From contig RQOL01000443.1 of assembly GCA_013076295.1 (NCBI GenBank), positions 1 through 64,000 on the forward strand: 64,000 nt of DNA, given 5' to 3'. Position 1 is the first letter of the stretch; each line of letters begins with the position of its first letter. Position numbers and translations under genes: made by a program. Below, one piece after another: positions 44,401 to 57,695 of this stretch. This stretch comes from Sanderia malayensis. Taxonomy: Eukaryota; Cnidaria; Scyphozoa; Semaeostomeae; Pelagiidae. The notes beneath the pieces are model-generated. The model was not told where the DNA came from, did not search any database, and worked only from the letters and a program-made list of their open reading frames with translations.

Positions 44401-46859
44401 ACATCTATTCCCACAATTTACAATGAATCCGATATTAAAATTAATTCCCACAATTTTCAAATGAATCAACGTAACCACAGCTAAAACAATGTGGAATGCA
44501 TCTTTGGTTACGTCTTTTCACTGATATTGACACCCATTCCCACAATTTACGCATGAATCCATGTAACTGCAGCTAAAAGGTATTAAAAAACACACTCATT
44601 TATTTGTTTTCAGCGATATTAACATTCATTCCCACAATTTAAACATGAATCCAATGTTAACGTTCATTCCCACAATTTATGCATAAATCCCCAGAACTAC
44701 TGTTCACACTCTTTAAAATACACCGTTATTTATTTGTTTTCAGTGATATTAACATTCATTCCCACAATTTAAACATGAATCCGATATTATCGTTCATTCC
44801 CACAATTTACAGATAAATCCCATCTGAACATTTCTTCCCACAATTTATGCATAAATCCCCATAACTACAGTTCACACTCCTTAAAAACACCCTTATTTAC
44901 TTGTTTTCAGTGATATTAACATCTATTTCCACAATTTACAATGTATCCGATGTTAAAATTAATTCCCACGATTTTCAAATTAATCAACATAACCACAGCT
45001 AAAACTATGTGGAATGCATCTTTGGTTACGTCTTTTCACTGATATTGACACCCATTCCTACAATTTACACATGAATCCACGTAAATTCAGCTAAAACATA
45101 ATAAGGTACAACTTTATTTACATGCTTTTAGTGATAATTACATCGATTCCCACAATTCACAAAGAATCCGATATTATAACTAATTCCCACAATTTTCAAA
45201 TGACTCCACGTAACAACAACTAAAACTTCATGGAATTCATCTTTGGTTACCCTTTTTCACTGATGATAATGACACTCTTTCCAACAGTTTACACAAGAAT
45301 CCGATATTAACGTTCCTTCCCACAACATACGCATGACTTCCATAATAACGTTCATTCCCACAATTTACACATGAGTCCACGTAATTTCAACTAAATAAAA
45401 AAAATTAAATTGCACCTTTATTTACTTGTTCTTAGTGATAATAAGAAATACTACCACATTTTACAATGAATCCGAAATTAAAATTCATTCCCACAACTTG
45501 CAAATAAAATCACCTAACCAGAGCTAAAACTATATGGAATGCATCTTTGGTTACGTCTATTCACTAATGTTGACACCCATTCCCACAAATTACGCATGAA
45601 TCCAAGTAACTGCAGCTAAAAGGTATTAAAAAACACCCTTATTTACTTGTTTTCAGTGATATTAACATTTATTCCCACAATTTACACATGAATCCGATAT
45701 TAACATTCATTCCCACAATTTAAACATGAATCCGATATTAACGTTCATTCCCACACTTTACAAATGAATCCGAAATGAACGTTTCTTCCCACAATTTATG
45801 CATAAATCCCCATAACTACAGTTCACACTCCTTAAAAACACCCTTATTTACTTGTTTTCAGTGATATTAACATCCATTTCCACATTTTACAATGAATCCG
45901 ATATTAAAATTAATTCCCACAACTTTCAATAGAATCCACGTAACCACAGCTGAAACTACATGGAAGGTATCTTTGGTTACGTCTTTTCATTGATATTGAT
46001 ACCCATTCCCACAATTTACGCTTGAATCACTGCAACTGCAGCTAAAAGGTATTAAAACACACCTATATTTACTTTTTTTCAGTGATATTAACATTCTTTC
46101 CCACAATTTAAACATGATTCCGATATTAACGTTCATTCCCACAATTTACACATGAATCCGATATGAACGTTCCTTCCCACAATTGATGCATAAATCCCCA
46201 TAACTACTGCTCACACTTTTTAAAATACACGGTTATTTATTTGTTTTCAGTGATATTAACATTCATTCCCACAATTTAAAAATGTATCCGATATTAATGT
46301 TCTTTCCAACAATTTACACATGAACCCCATATTAACTTTCATTCCCAGAATTTACACATGAATCCGATATGAACGTTCCTTCCCACAATTTATGGATAAA
46401 TCTCCATAACTACAGTTAACATTCCTTAAAAAACACCATTTTTTACTTGTTTTCAGTGATATTAGCATTTATTCCCACAATTTACCCGAGAATCCGATAT
46501 TAACATTTCTTCCCACAATTTACGCATGAGTCCCCATAACTACTGCTCACACTCTTTAAAATACACCGTTATTTATATGTTTTCAGTGATATTAACGTTC
46601 ACTCCCACAAGTTAACACATGAATCCTATAATTACCTTCATTCCCACAATTTACACATGAATCCACGTAATTTCAGCTAAAACATAATATAGTAGACCTT
46701 TATTTACATGTTTTCAATCATAATTACATCTATTCCCACAATTTACAATGAATCCGATATTAAAATTAATTCCCACAATTTTCAAATGACTCCACGTAAC
46801 CACAACTAAAGCTTTATGGAATTCATCTTTCGTTACCCTTTTTCACTGATGATAATGAC

Positions 46860-49800
46860 ACTCATTCCAACAGTTTACAAATGAATCCGATATTAACGTT
46901 CCTTCCCACAACTTACGCATGAATCCAATAATAACGTTCACTCCCACAATTTACACATGAGTCCACGTAATTTCAACTAAAACAAATTAAATTGCACCTT
47001 TATTTACTTGTTCTTAGTGATAATAAGAAATATTACCACATTTTACAATGAATCCGAAATTAAAATTCATTCCCCCAACTTTCAAATGAATCCACGTAAC
47101 GACAGCTAAAACTATATGAAATGCATCTTTGGTTACGTCTTTTCATTGATATTGATACCCATTCCCACAATTCACGCTTGAATCCATGTAACTGCAGCTA
47201 AAAAGTATTAAAATACACCCCTATTTACTTGTTTTCAGTGATAATAACATTCATTCCCACAATTTACACATGAATCCACGTAAATTCAGCTAAAACATAA
47301 TAAAGTACAATTATATTTACATGTTTTTAGTAATAATTACATCTATTCCCACAATTTACAATGAATCCGATATTATAATTAATTCCCACAATTTTCAAAT
47401 GAATCCACGTAAGCCCAGCTAAAACTAATTGAGAGGCATCTTTGTTTACCTCTTTTAACTGATGATAATGTTACTCATTCCCACAATTTACACATGAATC
47501 CGATATTAAAATTAATTCCCACAATTTTCAAATGACTCCACGTAACCACAACTAAAGCTTTATGGAATTCATCTTTCGTTACCCTTTTTCACTGATGATA
47601 ATGACACTCTTTCCAACAGCTTACACAAGAATCCGATATTAACGTTCCTTCCCACAACATGCGCATGAATTCCATAATAACGTTCATTCCCACAATTTAC
47701 ACATGAGTCCACGTAATTTCAACTAAATAAAAAAAAATTAAATTGCACCTTTATTTACTTGTTCTTAGAGATAATAAGAAAAGTTTCCACATTTTACAAT
47801 GAATCCGAAATTAAAATTCATTCCCACAACTTTCAAATGAATCCACGTAACCAGAGCTAAAACTGTATGGAATGCATCTTTGGTTACGTCTTTTCATTGA
47901 TATTGATACCCATTCCCACAATTTACGCTTGAATCCATGTAACAGCCGCTAAAAGGTATTAAAATACACCCCTATTTACCTGTTCTTCGTGATATTAACA
48001 TTCATTCCCACAATTTAAAAATGAATCCGATATTAATGTTCTTTCCAACAAATTACACATGAATCCCATATTAACTTTCATTCCCAGAATTTACACATGA
48101 ATCCGATAGTAACGTTTTTTCCCACAATTTACACATGAATCCACGTACTTTCAGCTAAAACATAATAAATTAGACCCTAATTTACATGTTTTTAGTGATA
48201 ATTACATCTATTCCCACAATTTTCAATGAATCCGATATTAAAATTAATTCCCACGATTTTCAAATGAACCCACGTAACCACAAGTAAAACAATTTGAAAT
48301 GCATCTTTGGTTACGTCTATTCACTGATATTGACACCCATTGCCACAATTTACGCATGAATCCAAGTAACTGCAGCTAAAAGGTATTAAAAAACACCCTT
48401 ATTTACTTGTTTTCAGTGATATTAACATTTATTCCCACAATTTACACATGAATCCGATATTAACGTTCCTTCCCACAATTTACGCATGAGTCCCCATAAC
48501 TACTGTTCACAGTACTTAAAATACACCGTTATTTATTTGTTTTCAGTGATATTAACATTCATTCCCACAGTTTTCAAATTAATCCACGTAACCACAGCTA
48601 GAACTATATGGAATGCATCTTTGGTTAAGTCTTTCCACTGATATTGACACCCATTCCCAAAATTTACGCATGAATCCATGTAACTGCAGCTAAAAGGTAT
48701 TAAAAAACACCCTTATTTACTTGTTTTCAGTGATATAACCCTTTATTCCCACAATTTACACATGAATCCGATATTAACGTTCCTTCCCACAAGTTACGCA
48801 TGAGCCACCATAACTACTGCTCACACTCTTTAAAATACACGGTTATTTTTATGTTGTCAGTGATATTAACATTCATTCCCAGAATTTACACATGAATCCG
48901 ATAGTAACGTTTTTTCCCACAATTTACACATGAATCCACGTAATTTCAGCTAAAACATAATTAAGTAGACCTTTATTTACATGTTTTCAATCATAATTAC
49001 ATCTATTCCCACAATTTACAATGAATCCGATATTAAAATTAATTCCCACAATTTTCAAATGACTCCACGTAACCACAACTAAATCTTTATGGAATTCATC
49101 TTTCGTTCCCCTTTTTCACTGATGATAATGACACTCATTCCAACAGTTTACAAATGAATCTGATATTAACGTTCCTTCCCACAACTTACGCATGAATCCC
49201 ACAATAACGTTCACTCCCACAATTTACACATGAGTCCACGTAATTTCAACTAAAACAAATTAAAGTGCACCTTTATTTACTTGTTCTTAGTGATAATAAG
49301 AAATATTACCACATTTTACAATGAATCCGAAATTAAAATTCATTCCCACAACTTTCAAATGAATCCACGTAGCGACAGCTAAAACTATATGGAATGCATC
49401 TTTGGTTACGTCTTTTCATTGATATCGATACCCATTCCCACAATTCACGCTTGAATCCATGTAACTGCAGCTAAAAAGTATTAAAATACACCCCTATTTA
49501 CTTGTTTTCAGTGATAATATCATTCATTCCCACAATTTACACATCAATCCACGTAAATTCAGCTAAAACATAATAAAGTACAATTATATTTACATGTTTT
49601 TAGTAATAATTACATCTATTCCCACAATTTAGAATGAATCTGATATTATAATTAATTCCCACAATTTTCAAATGATTCCACGTAAGCACAGCTAAAACTA
49701 ATTGGAAGGCATTTTTGGTTACCTCTTTTCACTGATGATATTGTTTCTCATTCCTACAATTTACACATGAATCCATGTAATTTCAGCTAAAACATAATAA

Positions 49801-52800
49801 AGTGGACCTTTATTTACATGTTTTCAATCATAATTACATCTATTCCCACAATTTACCATGAATCCGATATTAAAATTAATTCCCACATTTTCAAAAGACT
49901 CCACGTAACAACAACTAAAGCTTTATGGAATTCATCTTTCGTTACCCTTTTTCACTGATGATAATGACACTCATTCCAACAATTTACACATGAATCCGAT
50001 ATTAACGTTCCTTCCCACAACTTACGCATGAATTCCATAATTACGTTCATTCCCACAATTTACACCATGAGTCCATGTAATTTCAACTAAATAAAAAAAA
50101 TTAAATTGCACCTTTATTTACTTGTTCTTAATGATGAAAAGAAATATTACCACATTTTACAATGAATCCGAAATGAATATTCATTCCCACAAGTTTCAAA
50201 TGAATCCACGTAACCACAGCTAAAACTATATGGAACGCATCTTTGGTTACGTCTTTTCATTGATATTGATACCCATTCCCACAATTTACGCTTGAATCCA
50301 TGTGACGGCAGCTAAAAAGTATTAAAATACACCCCTTTTTACTTGTTTTCAGTGATAATAACATTCATTCCCACAATTTACACATGAATCCACGTAAATT
50401 CAGCTAAAACATAATAAAGTACAATTATATTTATATGTTTTTAGTAATAATTACATCTATTCCCACAATTTACAATGAATCCGATATTATAATTAATTCC
50501 CACAATTTTCAAATGAATCCACGTAAGCCCAGCTAAAACTAATTGAAAGGCATCTTTGTTTACCTCTTTTAACTGATGATAATGTTACTCATTCCCACAA
50601 TTTACACATGAATCCACGTAATTTCAGTTAAAACATAATAAAGTAGACCTTTATTTACATGTTTTCAATCATAATTACATCCATTCCCACAATTTACAAT
50701 GAATCCGATATTAAAATTAATTCCCACAATTTTCAAATGACTCCACGTAACAACAACTAAAACTTCATGGAATTCATCTTTGGTTACCCTTTTTCACTGA
50801 TGATAATGACACTCATTCCAAGAGTTTGCACAAGAATCCGATATTAACGTTCCTTCATACAACATACGCATGAATTCCATAATAACGTTCATTCCCACAA
50901 TTTACACATGAGTCCATGTAATTTCAACTAAATAAAAAAAAATTAAATTGCACCTTTATTTACTTGTTCTTAGTGATAAAAAGAAATATTACCACATTTT
51001 ACAATGAATCCGAAATTAAAATTCATTCCCACAACTTTCAAATGAATCCCCGTAACCACAGCTAAAACTATATTGAATGCATCTTTCGTTACGTCTTTTC
51101 ATTGATATTGATACCCATTCCCACAATTTACGCTTGAATCCATGTAACGGCAGCTAAAAGGTATTAAAATACACCCCTACTTACCTGTTCTCCGTGATAT
51201 TAACATTCATTCCCAGAATTTAAAAATGAATCCGATATTAATGTTCTTTCCAACAATATACACATTAATCCCATATTAACTTTCATTCCCAGAATTTACA
51301 CATGAATCCGATAGTAACGTTTTTTCCCACCATTTACACATGAATCCACGTCATTTCAGCTAAAACATAATAAAGTAGACCTTTTTTTACATGTTTTTAG
51401 TGATAATTACATCTATTCCCACAATTTACAATGAATCCGATATTAAAATTAATTCCCACGATTTTCAAATGAACCCACGTAACCGCAACTAAAACTATTT
51501 GGAATGCATCTTTGGTTACGTCTTTTCACTGATATTGACACCCATTCCCACAATTTATGCATGAATCCAAGTAACTGCAGCTAAAAGGTATTAAAAAACA
51601 CCCTTGTTTACTTGTTTTCAGTGATATTAACATTTATTCCCACAATTTACACATGAATCCGATATTAACGTTCCTTCCAACAATTTACGCATGAGTCCCC
51701 ATAACTACTGCTCACACTCCTTAAAATACACCGTTATTCATTTGTTTTCAGTGATATTAACATTCATTCCCACAGTTTTCACATTAATCCACGTAACCAC
51801 AGCTAAAACTATATGGAATGCATCTTTGGTTAAGTCTTTTCATTGATATTGACACCCATTCCAAAAATTTACGCATGAATCCATGTAACTGCAGCTAAAA
51901 GGTATTAAAATACACCCCTATTTACTTGTTTTCAGTGATATAACCCTTTATTCCCACAATTTACACATGAATCCGATATTAACGTTCCTTCCCACAATTT
52001 ACGCATGAGTCACCATAACTACTGCTCACACTCTTTAAAATACACCGTTATTTTTATGTTGTCAGTGATATTAACATTCATTCCCAGAATTTACACATGA
52101 ATCCGATAGTAACGTTTTTTCCCACAATTTACACATGAATCCACGTAATTTCAGCTAAAACATAATTAAGTAGACCTTTATTTACATGTTTTCAATCATA
52201 ATTACATCTATTCCCACAATTTACAATGAATCCGATATTAAAATTAATTCCCACAATTTTCAAAGGACTCCACGTAACCACAACTAAAGCTTTATGGAAT
52301 TCATCTTTCGTTACCCTTTTTCACTGATGATAATGACACTCATTCCAACAGTTTACAAATGAATCTGATATTAACGTTCCTTCCCACAAGTTACGCATGA
52401 ATCCCACAATAACGTTCACTCCCACAATTTACACATGAGTCCAGGTAATTTCAACTAAAACAAATTAAATTGCACCTTTATTTACTTGTTCTTAGTGATA
52501 ATAAGAAATATTACCACATTTTACAATGAATCCGAAATTAAAATTCATTCCCACAACTTTCAAATGAATCCACGTAGCGACAGCTAAAACTATATGGAAT
52601 GCATCTTTGGTTACGTCTTTTCATTGATATTGATACCCATTCCCACAATTCACGCTTGAATCCATGTAACTGCAGCTAAAAAGTATTAAAATACACCCCT
52701 ATTTACTTGTTTCAGTGATAATAACATTCATTCCCACAATTTACACATCAATCCACGTAAATTCAGCTAAAACATAATAAAGTACAATTATATTTACATG

Positions 52801-55800
52801 TTTTTAGTAATAATTACATCTATTCCCACAATTTAGAATGAATCTGATATTATAATTAATTCCCACAATTTTCAAATGAATCCACGCAAGCACAGCTAAA
52901 ACTAATTAGAAGGCATCTTTGGTTACCTCTTTTCACTGATGATATTGTTTCTCATTCCTACAATTTACACATGAATCCATGTAATTTCAGCTAAAACATA
53001 ATAAAGTGGACCTTTATTTACATGTTTTCAATCATAATTACATCTATTCCCACAATTTACCATGAATCCGATATTAAAATTAATTCCCACATTTTTCAAA
53101 ACACTCCACGTAACAACAACTAAAGCTTTATGGAATTCATCTTTCGTTACCCTTTTTCACTGATGATAATGACACTCATTCCAACAATTTACACATGAAT
53201 CCGATATTAACGTTCCTTCCCACAACTTACGCATGAATTCCATAATTACGTTCATTCCCACAATTTACACATGAGTCCATGTAATTTCAACTAAATAAAA
53301 AAAATTAAATTGCACCTTTATTTACTTGTTCTTAGTGATGAAAAGAAATATTACCACATTTTACAATGAATCCGAAATGAATATTCATTCCCACAACTTT
53401 CAAATGAATCCACGTAACCACAACTAAAACTTAATGAAATGCATCTTTGGTTACGTTCTTTCACTGATATTGACAACCATTCCCACAATTTACGCATGAA
53501 TCCATGTAACTGCAGCTAAAAGGTATTAAAAAACATCCTTATTTACTTGTTTTCAGTGATATTAACATTTATTCCCACAATTTACACATGAATCCGATAT
53601 TAGCGTTCCTTCCCACAACTTACGCATGAATCCCATAATAACGTTCACTCCCACAATTTACACATGAGTCCACGTAATTTCAACTAAAACAAATTAAATT
53701 GCACCTTTATTTACTTGTTCTTAGTGATGAAAAGAAATATTACCACATTTTACAATGAATCCGAAATGAATATTCATTCCCACAAGTTTCAAATGAATCC
53801 ACGTAACCACAGCTAAAACTATATGGAATGCATCTTTGGTTACGTCTTTTCATTGATATTGATACCCATTCCCACAATTTACGCTTGAACCCATGTGACG
53901 GCAGCTAAAAAGTATTAAAATACTCCCCTTTTTACTTGTTTTCAGTGATAATAACATTCATTCCCACAATTTACACATCAATCCACTTAAATTCAGCTAA
54001 AACATAATAAAGTACAATTATATTTACATGTTTTTAGTAATAATTACATCTATTCCCACAATTTATAATGAATCTGATATTATAATTAATTCCCACAATT
54101 TTCAAATGAATCCACGTAAGCACAGCTAAAACTAATTAGAAGGCATCTTTGGTTACCTCTTTTCACTGATGATATTGTTTCTCATTCCTACAATTTACAC
54201 ATGAATCCATGTAATTTCAGCTAAAACATAAGAAAGTGGACCTTTATTTACATGTTTTCAATCATAATTACATCTATTCCCACAATTTACCATGAATCCG
54301 ATATTAAAATTAATTCCCACATTTTTCAAAAGACTCCACGTAACAACAACTAAAGCTTTATGGAATTCATCTTTCGTTACCCTTTTTCACTGATGATAAT
54401 GACACTCATTCCAACAATTTACACATGAATCCGATATTAACGTTCCTTCCCACAACTTACGCATGAATTCCATAATTACGTTCATTCCCACAATTTACAC
54501 ATGAGTCCATGTAATTTCAACTAAATAAAAAAAATTAAATTGCACCTTTATTTACTTGTTCTTAGTGATGAAAAGAAATATTACCACATTTTACAATGAA
54601 TCCGAAATGAATATTCATTACCACAAGTTTCAAATGAATCCACGTAACCACAGCTAAAACTATATGGAATGCATCTTTGGTTACGTCTTTTCATTGATAT
54701 TGATACCCATTCCCACAATTACGCTTGAATCCATGTGACGGCAGCTAAAAAGTATTAAAATACTCCCCTTTTTACTTGTTTTCAGTGATAATAACATTCA
54801 TTCCCACAATTTACACATGAATCCACGTAAATTCAGCTAAAACATAATAAAGTACAATTATATTTATATGTTTTTAGTAATAATTACATCTATTCCCACA
54901 ATTTACAATGAATCCGATATTATAATTAATTCCCACAATTTTCAAATGAATCCACGGAAGCACAGCTAAAACTAATTGGAAGGCATCTTTGGTTACCTCT
55001 TTTCACTGATGATATTGTTACTCATTCCCACAATTTACACATGAATCCACGTAATTTCAGCTAAAACATAATAAAGTGGACCTTTATTTACATGTTTTCA
55101 ATCATAATTACATCTATTCCCAGAATTTACAATGAATCCGATATTAAAATTAATTCCCACAATTTTCAAATGACTCCACGTAACAACAACTAAAACTTCA
55201 TGGAATTCATCTTTGGTTACCCTTTTTCACTGATGATAATGACACTCATTCCAAGAATTTGCACAAGAATCCGATATTAACGTTCCTTCATACAACATAC
55301 GCATGAATTCCATAATAACGTTCATTCCCACAATTTACACATGAGTCCATGTAATTTCAACTAAATAAAAAAAATTAAATTGCACCTTTATTTACTTGTT
55401 CTTAGTGATAAAAAGAAATATTACCACATTTTACAATGAATCCGAAATTAAAATTCATTCCCACAACTTTCAAATGAATCCCCGTATCCACAGCTAAAAC
55501 TATATTGAATGCATCTTTCGTTACGTCTTTTCATTGATATTGATACCCATTCCCACAATTTACGCTTGAATCCATGTAACGGCAGCTAAAAGGTATTAAA
55601 ATACACCCCTACTTACCTGTTCTCCGTGATATTAACATTCATTCCCAGAATTTAAAAATGAATCCGATATTAATGCTCTTTCCAACAATATACACATTAA
55701 TCCCATATTAACTTTCATTCCCAGAATTTACACATGAATCCGATAGTAACGTTTTTTCCCACAATTTACACATGAATCCACGTAGTTTCAGCTAAAACAT

Positions 55801-57694
55801 AATAAAGTAGACCTTTATTCACATGTTTTCAATCATAATTACATCTATTCCCACAATTTACAATGAATCCGATATTAAAATCAATTCCCACAATTTCCAA
55901 ATGACTCCACGTAACAACAACTCAAACTTCATGGAATTAATCTTTGGTTACCCTTTTTCACTGATGATAATGACACTCTTACCAACAGTTTACACAAGAA
56001 TCCGATATTAACGTTCCTTCCCACAACATACGCATGAATTCCATAATAACGTTCATTCCCACAACTTTCAAATGAATCCACGTAACCACAGCTTAAACTA
56101 TATGGAATGCATCTTTGGTTACGTCTTTTCATTGATATTGATACCCATTCCCACAATTTACGCTTGAATCCATATGACGGCAGCTAAAAGGTATTAAAAA
56201 ACACCCTTGTTTACTTGTTTTCAGTGATATTAACATTTATTCCCACAATTTACACATGAATCCGATATTAACGTTCCTTCCCACATTTTACGCATGAGTC
56301 CCCATAACTACTGCTCACACTCCTTAAAATACACCGTTATTCATTTGTTTTCAGTGATATTAACATTCATTCCCACAGTTTTCACATTAATCCACGTAAC
56401 CCCAGCTAAAACTATATGGAATGCATCTTTGGTTAAGTCTTTTCACTGATATTGACACCCATTCCCAAAATTTACGCATGAATCCATGTAACTGCAGCTA
56501 AAAGGTATTAAAAAACACCCTTATTTACTTGTTTTCAGTGATATTAATATTTATTCCCACAATTTACACATGAATCCGATATTAACGTTCCTTCCCACAA
56601 TTTACGCATGAGCCACCATAACTACTGCTCACACTCTATAAAATACAGCGTTATTTATATGTTGTCAGTGATATTAACATTCATTCCCACAGTTTACACA
56701 TGAGCCGATATTAACGTTCATTCCCACAATTTACACATGAATCCGATATGAACGTTCCTTCCCACAATTTATGCAGAAATCCCCATAACTACTGCTCACA
56801 CTCTTTAAAATACACGGTTATTTATTTGTTTTCAGTGATATTAACATTCATTCCCACAATTTAAACATTAACCGATATTAACTTTCATTCCCACACATTA
56901 CACATGAATCCGATATGAACGTTCCTTCCCACAATTTATGCAGAAATCCCCATAACTACTGCTCACACTCTTTAAAATACACGGTTATTTATTTGTTTTC
57001 AGTGATATTAACATTCATTCCCACAATTTAAACATGAACCGATATTAACGTTCATTCCCACACATTACACATGAATCCGATATGAACGTTCCTTCCCACA
57101 ATTTATGGATAAATCCCCATAACTACAGTTCACATTCCTTAAAAAACACCATTTTTTACTTGTTTTCAGTGATATCAACTTTTATTCCCACAATTTACAC
57201 ATGAATCCGATATTAACGTTTCTTCCCACAATTTACGCATTAGTCCCCTTAACTACCGCTCACACTCTTTAAAATACACCGTTATTTATATGTTTTCAGT
57301 GATATTAACGTTCACTCCCACAAGTTAACACATGAATCCTATAATGACCTTCATTCCCACAATTTACACATGAATCCACGTAATTTCAGCAAAAACATCA
57401 TAAAGTACAACTTTATTTACATGTTTTCAATCATAATTACATCTATTCCCACAATTTACAATGAATCCGATATTAAAATTAATTCCCACAATTTTCAAAT
57501 GACTCCACGTAACAACAACTAAAGCTTTATGGAATTCATCTTTGGTTACCCTTTTTCACTGATGATAATGACACTCATTCCAACAGTTTACACATGAATC
57601 CGATATTACCGTTCCTTCCCACAACTTACGCATGAATCCCATAATAACGTTCACTCCCACAATTTACACATGAGTCCACGTAATTTACACATGA
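46860..57694 (+). repeat. Satellite block E with 3.2-kb, 4.4-kb and 0.84-kb repeats
   Basis: This is standard satellite with its own nested structure. The landmark GTGATATAACCCTTTATTCCC occurs near 48.73 and 51.93 kb (period about 3205). CTTCATACAACATACGC occurs near 50.85 and 55.29 kb (about 4434). The pair GTGACGGCAGC ... ATACTCCCC occurs near 53.90 and 54.74 kb (about 840). The last kilobase, from about 56.7 kb, is the left flank duplicated with the retroelement. No gene was found. Confidence 0.75.
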
Positions 57695-57695
57695 G
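57661..57695. other. 5' insertion junction with a 14-bp direct repeat
   Basis: The sequence AATTTACACATGAG is present at 57661-57674 as normal satellite and again at 57682-57695 immediately before the element, 21 bp later. Satellite logic would continue CCACGTAATTTCAACT. The second repeat therefore looks like a short local duplication or template switch made when the 5' end of the element was joined. The same arrangement is found 5301 bp downstream. Confidence 0.7.

Larger units (their letters stand above)
32210..46860 (+). repeat. Higher-order repeat copy 2 (about 14.65 kb)
   Basis: This is the partner of 17290-30020. Relative to copy 1 it has an extra ~575 bp near 35630-36200, an extra ~350 bp near 41.5-41.84 kb and an internal 1418-bp tandem duplication (41564-44400). 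It lacks ~425 bp that correspond to about 28294-28719. All these changes preserve the 38/92-bp phase. One short stretch (about 34795-35050) is of a different module type from its counterpart at about 19870-20140, although its length is almost unchanged. No gene was found. Confidence 0.8.
1..57694 (+). repeat. Main satellite array built of 38-bp and 92-bp modules
   Basis: The stretch is one head-to-tail satellite. Every module starts with a 24-bp core beginning TTCCCACAATTTAC and ending CATGAATCC. In the short module a 14-bp linker (GATATTAACGTTCA type) leads straight to the next core. In the long module a 54-bp cassette is placed between core and linker. A sampled run of core starts is 5567, 5605, 5643, 5735, 5773, 5811, 5849, 5941, 5978 and 6070, giving steps of 38, 38, 92, 38, 38, 38, 92, 37 and 92. 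The 37-bp step comes from a one-base-shorter core (TTACAATGAATCC). The plus strand is G-poor; the core has eight C and one G. I saw no inverted module. Small ORFs in the array change frame with module number and are not genes. Confidence 0.95.

Noticed and set aside
1..57694. CRISPR array (short repeats separated by regular spacers)
   Set aside because: The spacers are themselves members of a few repeated cassette families, spacing has two states (38 and 92 bp), there are no cas genes, and the window is eukaryotic.
1..57694. Centromeric satellite with a CENP-B box
   Set aside because: No sequence resembling the CENP-B box (TTCG...CGGG pattern) was seen. A centromeric or pericentromeric place remains possible but nothing in the sequence shows it.
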